Source: Candidatus Daviesbacteria bacterium | GTDB taxonomy: Bacteria; Patescibacteriota; Microgenomatia; Daviesbacterales; UBA10151 | NCBI GenBank assembly: GCA_016198275.1 | Contig: JACQIX010000012.1 | Coordinates: forward strand, 1-39,596 | Direction: 5' to 3' | DNA: 39,596 nt | Part shown: piece by piece, positions 1-7,786 of the stretch | Layout of the letters: every line of letters begins with the position of its first letter | How positions within the stretch are numbered: position 1 is the first letter of the stretch | The notes under the pieces: model-generated | What the model was told of the DNA's origin: nothing | Seen by the model: only the letters and a program-made list of their open reading frames with translations | Databases searched by the model: none | Program-made: the position numbers and the translations under genes

Positions 1-451
1 CTGGACACGATGGGCCAGGTTGAGGTTGAGGCTGAGGTTGAGGTGCACATAAATAACTGCATGCCCCATCAGATTGGTTAGGACCGGTGGAAAAGGCTCC
101 GCTGCAGCTGTTTGTATACACAGGGCGTGAGGTATTACAATCTATACATTCATTATATTGGAAAACAGGGGTACATTGACCACCTGATGGAGGAGGTGGT
201 TGGCCAGGTGGAGGACCACCAGGAGGTGGACCAACAGGAGGTGGAGGGGCTGGGGGAATTTCTCCTCCGAATCCTGGTTCTTCACAACCTGGAAAAGATG
301 GGTCTAAACAGTTATCATCTTCAGCTAAAACAGCGTTTGGACCTCTTTGCAGATCCCCCAGCACCATTTGCCTACCCCCTGCCAAAAGTACCATGGCAGA
401 TAGACCAATTAATAAGTACCTGCTGAATTTTTGCCAAAAAAATAATTTCAT
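1..451 (-). CDS. Secreted proline- and cysteine-rich protein (3' part beyond the window)
   Basis: An open frame starts at the ATG at 451 and runs off the left edge, giving at least 150 residues. Residues 1-12 are basic and aromatic and residues 13-33 are hydrophobic. A plausible signal-peptidase site follows the AVLA just before EDDNC, so the mature protein would lie outside the membrane. The mature part starts with acidic, Cys-containing sequence, then a Pro/Gly stretch of PPP and GPP repeats. A segment with about seven cysteines (CTP, NECIDC, NSCSG, ACSYLC) follows, and then a Pro-Gln repeat (PQPQPQPQPGP) near the edge. It lies 6 nt after the membrane protein at 458-2029 on the same strand, so the two are probably co-transcribed. 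I do not recognise a family. A surface or adhesin-like extracellular protein is inference from composition. Confidence 0.72.
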   Translation of the reverse strand, partial: MKLFFWQKFSRYLLIGLSAMVLLAGGRQMVLGDLQRGPNAVLAEDDNCLDPSFPGCEEPGFGGEIPPAPPPPVGPPPGGPPPGQPPPPSGGQCTPVFQYNECIDCNTSRPVYTNSCSGAFSTGPNQSDGACSYLCAPQPQPQPQPGPSCP

Positions 452-457
452 AATCTT

Positions 458-2029
458 TTAAACTCTAAATGGACCTGGATAAGTCCGGGCTGGTGGTAGT
501 GCAACTCCCCTATTAGCAAAACGATATCTTATTTCTCTATCCGTCCACCGTATAGCGTTCCAAGACCTGGTTCTTAGATGGCCTGGGCGATTAAGCAATA
601 ATCCTAAAGATATTAGCCATCCTGCCAGATCAACACCAAATCTTAAGGGGCGCTGAGTGTTAGTTCCAGAGACCCAATCAACACTTTGGGCTGGAAGATC
701 TAACATAAATACTCCGGCTTTTAGAGTTCCTCCAAGGTAAGGTATTTTATAAATGTCAGTAGCTGCATCAGTTCTGACTGCAGGTTGCTGTTCACCCGCA
801 GGTTTTTGAGGAGATTGAGGAATCGGTTGTTCTGGTGGCGGGATCGTAGCCTCTTTTGCTTGTTGGGCTCGTAATTTTTCAAGCTCTGCTGTCAATTCAG
901 CAGTCTTTTTCGCTTGCTCAGCGTTAGCTGCCCGAGCTCGGGTAAGTTCATTGTCTTTACCGGTATATGCTTGTTCTAATTGGGCAACTTTGGTGGCCAG
1001 TTGTTCTGGAACTCTGGCAGCTTGACCAGTTGTAGCAGTTGCGGCAGCAGGAGGGGCGCTAATACTTGGTTTTGCAGGAGGTTGTGTTGGAGGAGTAGTA
1101 GTAGCAGCAGGCTTACTTTTCTCTGCATCTGTTTTCTCTTTTGCTCTGGCTTCTTGTGCGTGTTTTATCATATCCATCAGGTTGTCACGGAATATCTTTG
1201 CATTATTTTGAGGGTTATCTCCTTGCGGTGTTAATCCAATCTTTCTGCCAAGGATTTCCTGCATCCGTTGATCAACTTTGGTGCCAATTGGATAAACCGC
1301 TGCTTGTTTTGCCGCCTTCCTATGGTCTTCTTCAGTGCCGTATCTTCCTCCAACAGCGTAGCCTTCTTGGTTACACGAAACTACGGTATTTATTTCTACC
1401 GGTAAAGTAGGATCAGAAGCATTTCTTAGCGGATCTCGTAAAAATGATACTCGGATTTGAACAGCTTTAGTGCCTCGCGGGCCTACCACATTTGATTTTG
1501 TTTGTAGAGTTAATTTTGGATCTATGGGGAATATTGCTTCCGCATGATCACCGCCTACAACATTCATATTGCCTCTTGCAATTTCTGTTCTTTTTGATTT
1601 GGGATCTTTAGGATCATCTAAAACATTCAAAGACACTTCTCCAAATTGATACGGGCCAACCATAAAATCCACTGTGTCTATAATACCTTTTCTGTTTGGT
1701 GTTAAGGGGTGGTCTGCAAATCCATATCCTAGTGCTACGTATTTTTTTACTGGACAATCTAAATCATCTGCTTTGGCTGTGGGAGTGATGCCTGTACCTG
1801 CAGGCTGAAAATGCTCTGCTATCAAACTTGCAGCTACTGTTGCGGATGAAACCAGTCCAAATAAAATAAGAAATCTTAAACTTTTGTCTGGTATTTTTCT
1901 AACTGATGGACCATAGACGAAGTGGGATAAACTTCTATCTTGTGGTCGCAATGTTATTATATCTGGGGTATGGCCTGAAACTTGATGTTTTTTATCTTCA
2001 ATTCCCATAATTAGGACGGAGTTTATCAC
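458..2029 (-). CDS. Hypothetical membrane protein with coiled coil and C-terminal membrane segment
   Basis: A 523-residue frame starting at a GTG (2029); an ATG at 2008 (MGIEDKK) is an alternative start. A hydrophobic segment at about residues 51-71 would anchor the N terminus, with an exported domain after it (about 85-290) containing two visible cysteines (DLDCPVKK, VSCNQEG). Then come a Pro/Ala/Thr linker (about 305-340), a heptad-rich coiled coil (about 345-395), a second Pro/Gln linker, a small domain, and a second hydrophobic stretch (about 464-479) with a basic C-terminal tail. No enzymatic motif is visible. It lies just upstream of a secreted Pro/Cys-rich gene, which suggests an envelope-associated pair. 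Function unknown. A TATTAT sits 8 nt before the GTG. Confidence 0.75.
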   Translation of the reverse strand: MINSVLIMGIEDKKHQVSGHTPDIITLRPQDRSLSHFVYGPSVRKIPDKSLRFLILFGLVSSATVAASLIAEHFQPAGTGITPTAKADDLDCPVKKYVALGYGFADHPLTPNRKGIIDTVDFMVGPYQFGEVSLNVLDDPKDPKSKRTEIARGNMNVVGGDHAEAIFPIDPKLTLQTKSNVVGPRGTKAVQIRVSFLRDPLRNASDPTLPVEINTVVSCNQEGYAVGGRYGTEEDHRKAAKQAAVYPIGTKVDQRMQEILGRKIGLTPQGDNPQNNAKIFRDNLMDMIKHAQEARAKEKTDAEKSKPAATTTPPTQPPAKPSISAPPAAATATTGQAARVPEQLATKVAQLEQAYTGKDNELTRARAANAEQAKKTAELTAELEKLRAQQAKEATIPPPEQPIPQSPQKPAGEQQPAVRTDAATDIYKIPYLGGTLKAGVFMLDLPAQSVDWVSGTNTQRPLRFGVDLAGWLISLGLLLNRPGHLRTRSWNAIRWTDREIRYRFANRGVALPPARTYPGPFRV

Positions 2030-2037
2030 ATAGGCTT

Positions 2038-2043
2038 ATAATA
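2038..2043 (-). promoter_or_regulatory. Possible -10 of the 523-residue membrane protein gene
   Basis: TATTAT on the minus strand ends 8 nt before the GTG at 2029, the same near-leaderless geometry seen elsewhere. If it is used, the GTG rather than the ATG at 2008 is the start. Confidence 0.3.
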
Positions 2044-2057
2044 ATCAATACCCCAAA

Positions 2058-2285
2058 TTATATTGGTTTTCCACTCAACCCGAAGTTAAGTAAATCATTA
2101 ATAAATCCAATTGCCTGAAGTGGCCAGGTGAAAATTACCGAATAAAAGGAAGGAGAAAGGAAAGATAAAAATGGCCAATGGTAGTAAAGAGCAAAAACAA
2201 TGGCAAAGACAAAACCAATTATAAAATAAAAAATAGCGATGGTGGAAATGAACTTTTCCGGCGAAATGAAATTTTCTTTAGACAT
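2058..2285 (-). CDS. Small two-helix membrane protein
   Basis: A 75-residue protein with two hydrophobic stretches: about residues 13-34 (FISTIAIFYFIIGFVFAIVF) and about 40-65, the second broken by prolines. The ATG is 2 nt after the gyrA stop, and a GGAG made partly of the gyrA stop region lies 5 nt before it, so it looks translated by coupling or reinitiation after gyrA. It could be a membrane-targeted micro-ORF specific to this lineage; I recognise no family. Being real rather than chance is supported by tight packing, a local ribosome-binding site and a coherent membrane pattern. Confidence 0.6.
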   Translation of the reverse strand: MSKENFISPEKFISTIAIFYFIIGFVFAIVFALYYHWPFLSFLSPSFYSVIFTWPLQAIGFINDLLNFGLSGKPI

Positions 2286-2287
2286 CT

Positions 2288-4732
2288 CTACTCCACTATA
2301 TCTTTACTAGATACTACTGTTGCAGCAGCCACTTTCTCCCCGCTCCTTACCCTCATTAAAATTACCCCCTGGGTTTGTCTTTGTAAAGTGGGAACTTGCT
2401 GTAAGTTCATCTTAATAAGCTGACCCTTGGTAGAAGTTAAAACCAAAGTATCCATTTTTTTATCAATTGCTTGGGCTGTTACAATCGGGCCGGTTTTTTG
2501 GTTGACTTTGGCAGCTTTGACTCCCTGTCCTCCCCTGCCCTGTGAATGCCAGGCAGAAAATTTGGTTTTTTTGCCCAAACCATTTTCCATAATGACTAAA
2601 AGTTCTTCATTATCTACTACCTTATTTAAAGAAACCACCTCATCCCCTTTGCCAAGCCTAATCCCTCTGACCCCGGAAGTATCCCTGTGGGTGGGTTTGA
2701 CCTGAATTTCAGAAAAACGAATTGATTTTCCCCTGTTTGAAACAATAATCAGGTCATCTTTGCCGGAGGTCGGTCCAACCCAGCCTAACTCATCGTTAGG
2801 ATCTAATTTAATTGCTACTAAACCGTTTTTGCGGATATTGGCATATTCTGCTAAAGCGGTTTTTTTCACAGTCCCAACTTTAGTACACATAAAGAAGTAT
2901 TTTGTGTTTTCCCCTTTTTGGCGGGTGGTCAAAACCGCAGTGACTTTTTCTCCAGTATCAATATTTATTAAATTGACAATGGCCTGGCCCTTGGCAGCTC
3001 TTTGAGTTTCGGGAATTTCCCAAACTTTAATTTGAAAAACCCGTCCCCGGTTAGTAAAAAAGAGGATGTTGTCATGAGTTTGGGTGTAAAAAATATGGGA
3101 GACAGCGTCTGTTTCTTTGGTAGAAATGCCTAATTTCCCTTTGCCTCCCCTTTGTTGGGTTTTGAATGAATGGGGAGATTGGCGCTTGATATATCCGCCT
3201 TGGGTAATGGTGGCGATAGTGACTTCATTTGCCACCAGATCTTCCTCGTTGAACTCCCCTATTTTTTGTTTATAAACGCGGGTTTTCCTGTCATCAGCAT
3301 ATTTTTCTTTGATTTTAGCCAGTTCATCTTTTATAACTTTTAAGATTTTTTCCGGGTGAGCAAGTAAGTTTTCCAAATAAGCAATTGTTTCTCTGATCAT
3401 TTTCAGTTCATCCTCAATTTTTTGCCGTTCCAAAGCAGCCAGCCTTCTGAGTTGCATGTCCAATATTGCCACTGCTTGAATGTCCGTTAATTTAAATTTA
3501 ACAATTAAATTATTTTTGGCTTCATCCGCATCTTTGGATTTTTTGATAGTTTCAATCACCGCATCAATTGAATCAACTGCAATCTTTAACCCTTCCAAAA
3601 TATGCTCCCGGGCTTTGGCTTCACTTAGCTCAAATTCGGAGCGTTTGCGGACAATTATTTGCCTGTGATGGATAAATTCTTCCAGGATCCGTTTAAGAGT
3701 TAACAGGTGCGGTACCCCGTCGGAGAGGCCCACCAGATTAACATTAAAAACCGATTGCATGGCTGTATGTTTGTAGAGGTTATTTAAAATTGATTGGGGT
3801 TTGGCGTCTCTTTTTAAATCAAAGACAATCCGCACCATTTGTGTTCTGTCGGACTCATCCCGCAAATCAGCTATTCCTTCTAATTTTTTATCCTTGACCA
3901 GTTCGGCAATTCTGGCAATTAGAGTAGCTTTGTTGACCTGATACGGTAGTTCAGAGACAATAATTTGCATTTTGCCCTGGGGGGTTTCATCAATTTCCGC
4001 TTTGGCCCTGGTGACAATCCTACCTTTGCCGGTGGCATAAGCTGCCAGGATTTCCGTTTGATCGTAGATGGAAGCGCCTGTGGGAAAATCAGGTCCTTTT
4101 ATAAATTGGATCAGGTCCTCAACAGTGGCATCTGGGTTTTCTATCATGTAAACAAGGGCATCACAAATCTCCCCCAAGTTATGGGGAGGGATTTGGGTGG
4201 CCATGCCAACCGCAATTCCTGAAGCCCCGTTTAATAACAGATTGGGTATCACGGATGGTAATAACACTGGTTCCTGGGTAGTGCCTGAATAATTATCTAT
4301 AAAATCAACTGTTTTTTTGTTGATATCACGGAGCAGTTCATCGGCAATCGGGGACAGTCTGGCTTCAGTATAACGCATGGCTGCCGGGGAATCGCCGTCA
4401 ATTGAGCCAAAATTCCCCTGGCCATCTACTAACATATACCTCATGGAGAAATTTTGGGCCATTCTGACCATGGCTTCATAAACTGGAGCATCGCCATGCG
4501 GGTGAAAATTTTTCAGCACCTCTCCCACCACAGCTGCACTTTTTTGATAGCGGGAGGTATGATGCAACCCTTGCTGATGCATGGCATAAATTATCCTTCT
4601 TTGGACTGGCTTTAGGCCGTCTCTAACATCGGGTAAAGCCCGGGAAACAATCACTGACATGGCATAGTCCAAATAGGACTTTTGCATTTCTTCAATAATA
4701 GGTGCCGGTTGTATTTTGCCGATATTGTTCAT
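2288..4732 (-). CDS. gyrA: DNA gyrase subunit A
   Basis: GyrA (814 residues, normal for the family) breaks and rejoins DNA in the A2B2 gyrase that introduces negative supercoils. Visible features: the N-terminal topoisomerase IV/gyrase A core ([27 protein letters not shown]), catalytic Tyr121 in [10 protein letters not shown], and a C-terminal beta-pinwheel with a GyrA box (QQRGGKG). A degenerate repeat, QGRGGQG, lies near the C terminus. The GyrA box separates it from ParC. In the quinolone region Ala82 and Glu86 occupy the places of E. coli Ser83 and Asp87. Its partner gyrB lies at 14551-17796. Transcription probably starts from the promoter at 4771-4800, giving a leader of about 30 nt without an obvious Shine-Dalgarno. 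Confidence 0.97.
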   Translation of the reverse strand: MNNIGKIQPAPIIEEMQKSYLDYAMSVIVSRALPDVRDGLKPVQRRIIYAMHQQGLHHTSRYQKSAAVVGEVLKNFHPHGDAPVYEAMVRMAQNFSMRYMLVDGQGNFGSIDGDSPAAMRYTEARLSPIADELLRDINKKTVDFIDNYSGTTQEPVLLPSVIPNLLLNGASGIAVGMATQIPPHNLGEICDALVYMIENPDATVEDLIQFIKGPDFPTGASIYDQTEILAAYATGKGRIVTRAKAEIDETPQGKMQIIVSELPYQVNKATLIARIAELVKDKKLEGIADLRDESDRTQMVRIVFDLKRDAKPQSILNNLYKHTAMQSVFNVNLVGLSDGVPHLLTLKRILEEFIHHRQIIVRKRSEFELSEAKAREHILEGLKIAVDSIDAVIETIKKSKDADEAKNNLIVKFKLTDIQAVAILDMQLRRLAALERQKIEDELKMIRETIAYLENLLAHPEKILKVIKDELAKIKEKYADDRKTRVYKQKIGEFNEEDLVANEVTIATITQGGYIKRQSPHSFKTQQRGGKGKLGISTKETDAVSHIFYTQTHDNILFFTNRGRVFQIKVWEIPETQRAAKGQAIVNLINIDTGEKVTAVLTTRQKGENTKYFFMCTKVGTVKKTALAEYANIRKNGLVAIKLDPNDELGWVGPTSGKDDLIIVSNRGKSIRFSEIQVKPTHRDTSGVRGIRLGKGDEVVSLNKVVDNEELLVIMENGLGKKTKFSAWHSQGRGGQGVKAAKVNQKTGPIVTAQAIDKKMDTLVLTSTKGQLIKMNLQQVPTLQRQTQGVILMRVRSGEKVAAATVVSSKDIVE

Positions 4733-4770
4733 CTTTGGGAGTATTAAAAAATGGCCATTTAGCCAATTAA

Positions 4771-4800
4771 ATTATACCTTTTTTGGTTCACTTTAAGCAA
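4771..4800 (-). promoter_or_regulatory. gyrA promoter
   Basis: On the minus strand TTGCTT (4800-4795) and TATAAT (4776-4771) are separated by 18 nt, a good match to a housekeeping sigma-70-type promoter. The predicted start lies about 30 nt before the gyrA ATG. Confidence 0.6.
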
Positions 4801-4808
4801 GGGGTTGA

Positions 4809-4817
4809 TGATAAAAT
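4809..4817 (+). promoter_or_regulatory. Extended -10 of the MFS gene (leaderless)
   Basis: TGATAAAAT is an extended -10 (TG, one base, TAAAAT). The hexamer ends 6 nt before the ATG at 4824, which puts +1 on the A of the start codon. No convincing -35 is present, as is common with extended -10 promoters. Confidence 0.45.
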
Positions 4818-4823
4818 TGTTAT

Positions 4824-5996
4824 ATGTCCAAAGAAGCAAATGAATTAATAAAACTAAATGGCTTATTCTTCTTCACCTTATCTGTTGCCAGTATATTTGT
4901 TAACTTATTCCTTTTTCAATTAGGCGGCTTTTATGCGGTTATAAAATACGGATTACTTAACCTGACATTTCTTTTAGTCATATACCTGTATTCAGGATAC
5001 TTATTAAAAAAATATTCCTCCAGCGTTTTAATCCGCACAGGGTTATTATTTTTTACTATTTTATATACCATCCTGCTCCTTTTAGGTGAAAGATCGATCA
5101 ATTTCCTAATCCCTTTAGGAATAATTAATGGATTAGCAAATGGTTTTTACTGGCCTGGTATCAACCTGATCCAATATAATGTGACTCATGAGCATTCCAG
5201 GAATGAGTATTTTGGCAAGTTTAATTTCTTTATCAATATCGGCTCTGCCTTTGGCCCACTTTTAGGTGGTTTAATTATTTATCTTTTTAACTTATATAAT
5301 CTCAAATTTTTTGGTTATATCGCTGTTTTTTCTTTAGTGGCAATACTATTTGCTATACTTTTTTTGATAACAAATAAATTGCCTAGCTTTGCAGGTATTC
5401 AGTATTCATCCCGACAAATATTAAAACATAAGCGTTCTTTGCACTGGAAAATAGTCTTATCACAGCAGTTTCTATATGGACTTTTTGATATTTCTTTTGC
5501 TACTATCTCCACAGTTTTAATTTTTCTTTTTCTACAGCAGGAGTTTATTATTGGAGTTGTAAATACAGTTGCTTCGATAATTTTTGCTTTTGCTAATATT
5601 TTAGCTATTAGACTTCTTAAAAAAAATAAAAGAATTTATATTTTAGGTACGCTTTTAGCGACTTTTGGATTATATTTATTTGGAATGTCACAAACTTGGC
5701 TAGGAATTTTTGGATTAGTCCTATTGACTGACGTATTTTTACCTATTCTAAATATAGTCACCTCAAAAGGGATTTATGACACTGTTGATTCGGTTAAAGA
5801 AGAGTGGAAAAATAAATATTACTTTCTAGTAGAAAGAGATATAGCATTAGGAGTTGCACGGATATTAATTTATGCTATTTTACTGATTTTATTTACACCT
5901 GAAAACCAAACTGCTATTTCTAAAAACTGGATTCTGATTGTTCCAATTTTTCCGCTGATTATTGGAACACTGCAGATATATAAGGAAAAGGTTTAA
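4824..5996 (+). CDS. Major facilitator superfamily transporter
   Basis: A 390-residue, very hydrophobic protein with about 11-12 membrane helices in two halves, separated by a polar loop near residues 190-208 (SSRQILKHKRSLHWK). The arrangement and the small-residue-rich helix GSAFGPLLGGLIIYLF (about 142-157) fit an MFS permease. The region around EHSRNEYFGKFNF resembles the conserved loop before helix 5 of MFS drug/sugar exporters. The substrate cannot be told. It is transcribed divergently from gyrA, and its 3' end overlaps the 3' end of def by 4 nt, leaving no room for a terminator. Confidence 0.82.
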   Translation: MSKEANELIKLNGLFFFTLSVASIFVNLFLFQLGGFYAVIKYGLLNLTFLLVIYLYSGYLLKKYSSSVLIRTGLLFFTILYTILLLLGERSINFLIPLGIINGLANGFYWPGINLIQYNVTHEHSRNEYFGKFNFFINIGSAFGPLLGGLIIYLFNLYNLKFFGYIAVFSLVAILFAILFLITNKLPSFAGIQYSSRQILKHKRSLHWKIVLSQQFLYGLFDISFATISTVLIFLFLQQEFIIGVVNTVASIIFAFANILAIRLLKKNKRIYILGTLLATFGLYLFGMSQTWLGIFGLVLLTDVFLPILNIVTSKGIYDTVDSVKEEWKNKYYFLVERDIALGVARILIYAILLILFTPENQTAISKNWILIVPIFPLIIGTLQIYKEKV

Positions 5997-6607
5997 GGTA
6001 AAGGATATTTTTTGGGCCAATTTCGCCAGGCCTGCAGGTCTCTATACAAAGGAAATTCTTCCTTTTTAACATGATGTAAATGATCGGGATTTTTAATTCG
6101 CTCCACAAAAAATTTGCCGTCCAAATGGTCAATTTCATGCTGGAAAATCCTGGCCACATAATCTGAATGTTTTTCTTCCACCATATCCCACCTCGGAGGT
6201 AGGACTGAAGCTATACCTGGGGTTTTTAATGTATAAGCCCTAACTTTTACGGAAGTTGACCTGGAGACTATCCCACAAACTTCAGGTAGACTGTAACAAC
6301 CTTCATACCACTCCCCTTCTTTTTTAGAAGCCCAAATGATTTCTGGATTAATATAAATTCTTAAATCCCCTATTTTACCTTTACCATTAGTTTTAACATC
6401 CACTAAAATTATCCTTTTGAAAATGCCAATTTGCGGTGCTGCCAATCCTACCATGATAGGTTTTTGCCGATTTTTTTGCTCACCATAAGCAATCTTTAAC
6501 ATTTTTTGATAGATAGTTTTTATATTTTTGGAAGAGATTTCAGATAAAGGAATTTCCGGAGCTTTTTTTCCAAGAAATAAGTGAGGTTTTGAGAATTTGT
6601 TTATCAT
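5993..6607 (-). CDS. def: Peptide deformylase
   Basis: Removes the N-formyl group from the initiator methionine of nascent proteins. All three metalloenzyme motifs are present: GLAAPQIG (about residues 54-61), EGCYS (102-106, with the metal-binding Cys104) and HEIDH (157-161, two His ligands and the catalytic Glu). The frame stays open upstream to 6679, but that part lies inside ddl on the other strand. The ATG at 6607 (MINKFSKP) gives 204 residues, a normal length, and keeps the two genes divergent. The second motif has Tyr where EGCLS is usual. It shares a 24-bp divergent region with ddl and overlaps the MFS gene by 4 nt at the 3' end. Confidence 0.95.
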   Translation of the reverse strand: MINKFSKPHLFLGKKAPEIPLSEISSKNIKTIYQKMLKIAYGEQKNRQKPIMVGLAAPQIGIFKRIILVDVKTNGKGKIGDLRIYINPEIIWASKKEGEWYEGCYSLPEVCGIVSRSTSVKVRAYTLKTPGIASVLPPRWDMVEEKHSDYVARIFQHEIDHLDGKFFVERIKNPDHLHHVKKEEFPLYRDLQAWRNWPKKYPLP

Positions 6608-6616
6608 TTTTTTTAA

Positions 6617-6625
6617 AGTATAATA
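6617..6625. promoter_or_regulatory. Shared divergent promoter of def and ddl
   Basis: GTATAATAC region. Plus strand: TATAAT at 6619-6624, ending 7 nt before the ddl ATG, with TTGTTT at 6597-6602 as a possible -35 (16-nt spacer). Minus strand: TATACT at 6622-6617, ending 9 nt before the def ATG. Both transcripts would be leaderless or nearly so. Confidence 0.5.
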
Positions 6626-6631
6626 CAAATT

Positions 6632-7786
6632 ATGGCAATTAGAGTGGGCTTGTTTTTTGGAGGGAGGTCTACGGAACATGAAGTTTCAGTAATTACCGCC
6701 CTTGGGGCATATGAACATTTGGATAAGAATAAATATGAAGTAACCCCCATTTATGTAAGTAAAACCGGAGATTTTTACACCAATCCTAAATTTTTGCAAT
6801 TAAAGAATTTTAAAGATGTAGATTCTTTGCTTTTATCTTCCACCAAGATTAACTTCTCCAAAGGAGGACTAAATTCAGGAGGATTTTTTTCTAAAGCAAT
6901 TACTTTGGATATTGCGTTCCTTTTCTTCCATGGGTCTTTTGGTGAAGACGGGGTAATACAGGGTCTTTTGGAGATGTATAAAATTCCTTATACAGGTTTT
7001 AATGTGATGGGTTCGGCAGTGGCTATGGACAAAGTAATTTCTAAATTAGTTTTTCAAGCCCTTGGTTTTAATGTGGCAAAATTTGTTTCAATTGGCAGAA
7101 ATGACTGGATTAAAGATTCTAAAAATTGTTTAATTGAAATAAAAAAGAAATTAAAGTTTCCGTTGATTATAAAACCCGCTGATATCGGCTCTACGATTGG
7201 TATCAATAGGGCTAAAACTGATATGGATTTGGAGTTTAATATTGAGGTGGCTGCAGTTTATTCGGATAAAATCTTAATAGAAGAAGCTTTTGAAGGCTGC
7301 ATTGAGGTTAATTGTGCTGCCTTAGGATATAATGATGTAATTCCTTCCCTTTGTGAAATGCCAATCAGATCAGGAGAGACTTTATCTTATGAGGATAAAT
7401 ATTTGAAAGGCGGGAAAAATGCTAAAAGTACTGGCATGGCTTCCCTATCCAGAAAAATTCCCGCTCCCATCAGTCAAAATCTTACCAAAAAAATTCAAGA
7501 AACTACAGTTAAAATCTTTAAAGCTTTAGAAGGTTGCGGGGTGGCAAGAATTGATTATTTTGTAGATGTTAAAAAAGAAAAGTTTTACGTTAACGAAATA
7601 AACTCCCCTCCAGGATCATTGGCATTTTATCTTTTTGAATTATTGCCAATTGGAATAAAATATTCCCAGCTTTTGGATAGAATCATTGAAGATGGTCTTA
7701 AACGTTTTGAAGATCAAAAAAAGACCCAATATATTTTTAATTCCCCCCTTCTTTCCCAAATGGCCAAAGCAGGTGGAATAAATTAA
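6632..7786 (+). CDS. ddl: D-alanine--D-alanine ligase (variant)
   Basis: An ATP-grasp ligase (384 residues) that makes the terminal dipeptide of the peptidoglycan stem. The N-terminal motif LFFGGRSTEHEVS carries the Glu that contacts the first D-Ala. FFHGSFGEDGVIQGLLE, KPADIGSTIGI (ATP-grasp loop with the active-site Ser), the YEDKYL tyrosine and GVARIDYFVD follow. The C-terminal signature is unusual: canonical ENTxPGxT is EINSPPGSLAFY here, so the Mg-binding Asn is kept but the Thr/Ser/His-rich loop around the second D-Ala is changed. It is probably a Ddl, but the second substrate might differ (inference). It is divergent from def and overlaps the 3' end of the MurF-like gene by 4 nt. Confidence 0.9.
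   Translation: MAIRVGLFFGGRSTEHEVSVITALGAYEHLDKNKYEVTPIYVSKTGDFYTNPKFLQLKNFKDVDSLLLSSTKINFSKGGLNSGGFFSKAITLDIAFLFFHGSFGEDGVIQGLLEMYKIPYTGFNVMGSAVAMDKVISKLVFQALGFNVAKFVSIGRNDWIKDSKNCLIEIKKKLKFPLIIKPADIGSTIGINRAKTDMDLEFNIEVAAVYSDKILIEEAFEGCIEVNCAALGYNDVIPSLCEMPIRSGETLSYEDKYLKGGKNAKSTGMASLSRKIPAPISQNLTKKIQETTVKIFKALEGCGVARIDYFVDVKKEKFYVNEINSPPGSLAFYLFELLPIGIKYSQLLDRIIEDGLKRFEDQKKTQYIFNSPLLSQMAKAGGIN

Noticed and set aside
1-42. GAGGTTGAGG-type tandem repeat as a CRISPR or structural repeat
   Set aside because: On the minus strand it simply codes the Pro-Gln repeat of the secreted protein.
112-426. Plus-strand frame of about 100 codons at the left edge
   Set aside because: It is antisense to a better gene (ATG at 451, minus) with a signal peptide and regular Pro/Cys patterns; the plus frame has no start context or family features.
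6608-6679. N-terminal extension of peptide deformylase
   Set aside because: It overlaps ddl codons and is not deformylase-like; the ATG at 6607 gives family length.
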